Assembly (NCBI GenBank): GCA_037013495.1
Contig: CM072812.1
Location: 79,343,840 to 79,407,839, forward strand
Length of the DNA: 64,000 bases
Reading direction: 5' to 3'
Source: Hippophae tibetana
Taxonomy: Eukaryota; Streptophyta; Magnoliopsida; Rosales; Elaeagnaceae
Shown: positions 62,016-64,000 of the stretch, piece after piece
Numbering within the stretch: position 1 is the first letter of the stretch
Layout: each line of letters begins with the position of its first letter
Notes under the pieces: model-generated
What the model was told of the DNA's origin: nothing
What the model saw: only the letters and a program-made list of their open reading frames with translations
The model's database searches: none
Position numbers and translations under genes: made by a program

Positions 62016-64000
62016 TCATGAGTGCTCAAAAAACACTAAAATTACCATGATTTTATGCACATTAATTGATTAAAGATATATATATATTTATATGATTTTA
62101 TCATATATTTATATATATTTTTCTTTTCGGAATCACATGTATTCTTATTGTTTTTCAGGTATTTTCGCTTAAAAATGTAACTTAAAGACTCAAAAAGGAA
62201 TACGGACGGCAATACATCACAAATATATTCAAAAATAAATGAGGAAAAGTCAACAAATATGGAAAAAATGGACAAAATGGGTCCAAAAGGAGGAAATTGG
62301 GCACGCAACCGTCGCTAGCGTCCAGTTCTGCACGCACCACGCGTGCCTATGCTCCCTTTCGCGCCCCATCTGCGTGCCTACCCCCATCTGCACGCGCCAC
62401 CCCCACGTCATGCTGGCGTCATCAATCACTACTCCACGTTTCCACCATTTTTTATCATTTTTTCACCCACTTTTTCTACCCATCCTCACCTATAAATACC
62501 CCCATTCTCTTCATAACTAAACACACCTCAAAACACATCTTCTCTTCTCTTTATTTCTCTCATTTCTTAGTTTTTAAGATTTTCGTAGTTTCTTTCTTAG
62601 TTTTTAGTTTTTCTTAGCTAGTTTCTCTTAGTTTTAGAGTTCTTCTCTTTTTGAGAAGAACTAGTTATGTTTTTGTAATTTATTTGCTTTTTGATTCAAT
62701 AAATGTGAGTGCAAATTCCGCTTGGAGGTTTTCCAGCAATGGGAATAACATCGAAGTACTATAAGGATTTTATTTTCTTTGCAGTTATTTTTTATGCTTT
62801 ATTCTTACATGTTATATTTAATTTGTGTGATTGAATTTAACTCTGCTGGCTGTTTGTAAACATGATATAATAATAACGTTGTTATGCTTGCGAAATATTA
62901 AATAGGTAAAAATCTCTAAAATGAATTGATTTTATTTGTATTCAAGATTTTATATTAAGAATGTTAGAGAGAAATATGTTATTTTTCATTACAAACTTAA
63001 ATATAAAAAATTAGATTTTAAGGTTTAGTTATCCGGTCTGATTTAGAGTAGTGCTCTTTTATTTGTTGGTACAATCGCCCAGTAGTTACAGTTAAGCTGT
63101 ATTTCAAAAGTTTTTATAAGAATTATTATTTGAAAATGTATTGACAACATGTTTTCAGTAGTGGTTTTAAAACTTGAAAGTTAGTACTCGGATAACTAAA
63201 TTCTTAGGTTTAATTTGGACAACTTGAATAAAGTTTAAACTGTCTAACCCCACCAAAGGAGGCATTTAAATGTTTCATTTTCAATCTCTTAGAAAAAAAA
63301 TTAATTTAATTAACCAAATTAGTTATCAACCTCACCCATAGGTGTTAATTGATTTGTTTAGTTAAAAAAGAATATCTAACCCCACCAAAGGTGGTATTCA
63401 TATAAAAAAAGGAGAATCAATAAATATCAATTCATATATTTAATAACCTAAATAATATGAGCAAACATAATTAACTTAGTTATTATATCCATAAATACTC
63501 CACTATTAGAAATGATAAAATTTGCATAAATATTTATTGAATCTTTATCTATGTTTATTTTTATGTTATTAGATTAGAAACACAAAAACCAAACTATTGT
63601 GACAGGATATTCAGGATTTAATTTCATTTTTAAAAGTTTGAATAATAAATTAAAAACCACATATATTCCTTCCTTAGATCGACCATGGCAGTATACTTAT
63701 CATTTTCTACGAAATTATTCGTGTTCTTGCGAGAGTTTTATAAATATAAAACCAAAGTATTGGTAGAATCGGCGATACTAGTTTTCGCTTATCAAGTTTT
63801 TGGCGCCGTTATCGAGGAAGGAATAACATTTTTAAATTATTTATCAAAATTTTAAAAACATTTTGTGTTGTAAATAATTGTGATTTTTTTTATTTAAAAA
63901 AATAGCTAATAAAAAAAATATAATCAAATTTCAAATTTCAAATTTCATAATAAATAAAAAAATTAATAATAACTATAGCGTTAATAGTAAAATAATTTTA
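62016..64000 (+). mobile_element. LTR-A retrotransposon, 5' LTR and primer-binding site, running off the window
   Basis: The LTR spans 62016-63794 (ends TTTTCGCTTATCA). It is followed after six bases by TGGCGCCGTTATCGAGGA (63801-63818), close to the tRNA-Asp-type primer-binding site used by Athila-like Ty3/gypsy elements. Downstream to 64000 is AT-rich leader with no coding yet. TATA box ACCTATAAATACCCC near 62490. This is the only LTR-A copy here with internal sequence, so it defines the family as a retrotransposon, probably Athila-like. Confidence 0.8.

Overview
This window is nuclear DNA from a eudicot-like flowering plant. It is AT-rich and intron-bearing, packed with plant transposon families, and carries a plant microRNA gene and a plant-type diacylglycerol kinase gene. 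I cannot assign a species. Only two host genes look functional: a MIR166 precursor on the minus strand (hairpin about 25.76-25.88 kb) and a seven-coding-exon diacylglycerol kinase on the minus strand (CDS 41758-45941, predicted 706 residues, DGK2-like). Almost everything else is transposons, their remains, or AT-rich spacer.

Layout, left to right. 0-5.6 kb: a decayed Ty3/gypsy relic with a 312-bp TRIM element inside it and two local tandem duplications. 5.7-6.3 kb: a LINE endonuclease fragment. 7414-10716: a CACTA-type transposon (3-bp target duplication ACA) carrying exon-like pieces of a ketol-acid reductoisomerase gene and of an MS5/SDI1-type TPR gene. 10.9-15.0 kb: a broken Ty1/copia relic. 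16.3-22.2 kb: a broken endogenous caulimovirid (plant pararetrovirus) on the minus strand, followed by a long imperfect hairpin at 22221-22443. 22.4-30.2 kb: AT-rich spacer with MIR166, a possible solo LTR and a GC-richer promoter-like block. 30214-35886: a second CACTA-type element of the same family, carrying RINGv (MARCH-type) E3 ligase exons, with a 2975-bp hAT transposon (8-bp target duplication AGGCCTAT) inserted in it. 36-37.5 kb: small retroelement remains. About 38.6-40.1 kb: a long-inverted-repeat element. 41.6-46.9 kb: the DGK gene, with an inverted-repeat MITE in one intron. 47.6-48.3 kb: degenerate tandem repeats.

48.5 kb to the end is a nest of LTR elements. A Tat/Retand-like Ty3/gypsy relic on the minus strand contains an antisense ORF region and a 52/59-bp tandem array. 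It has been hit repeatedly by a second LTR family, here called LTR-A (ends TGATGAGTGCTC / TTATCA or TCATCA). One LTR-A with a primer-binding site behind it begins at 62016 and runs off the window.

The most notable observations are: two sibling CACTA elements that took up host-gene pieces with their introns (Pack-CACTA behaviour); the MIR166 locus; and LTR-A copies sitting at the same GTGAT step of a tandem array. No CRISPR array, rRNA or tRNA gene was seen. All family assignments come from reading motifs by eye, with no database search.
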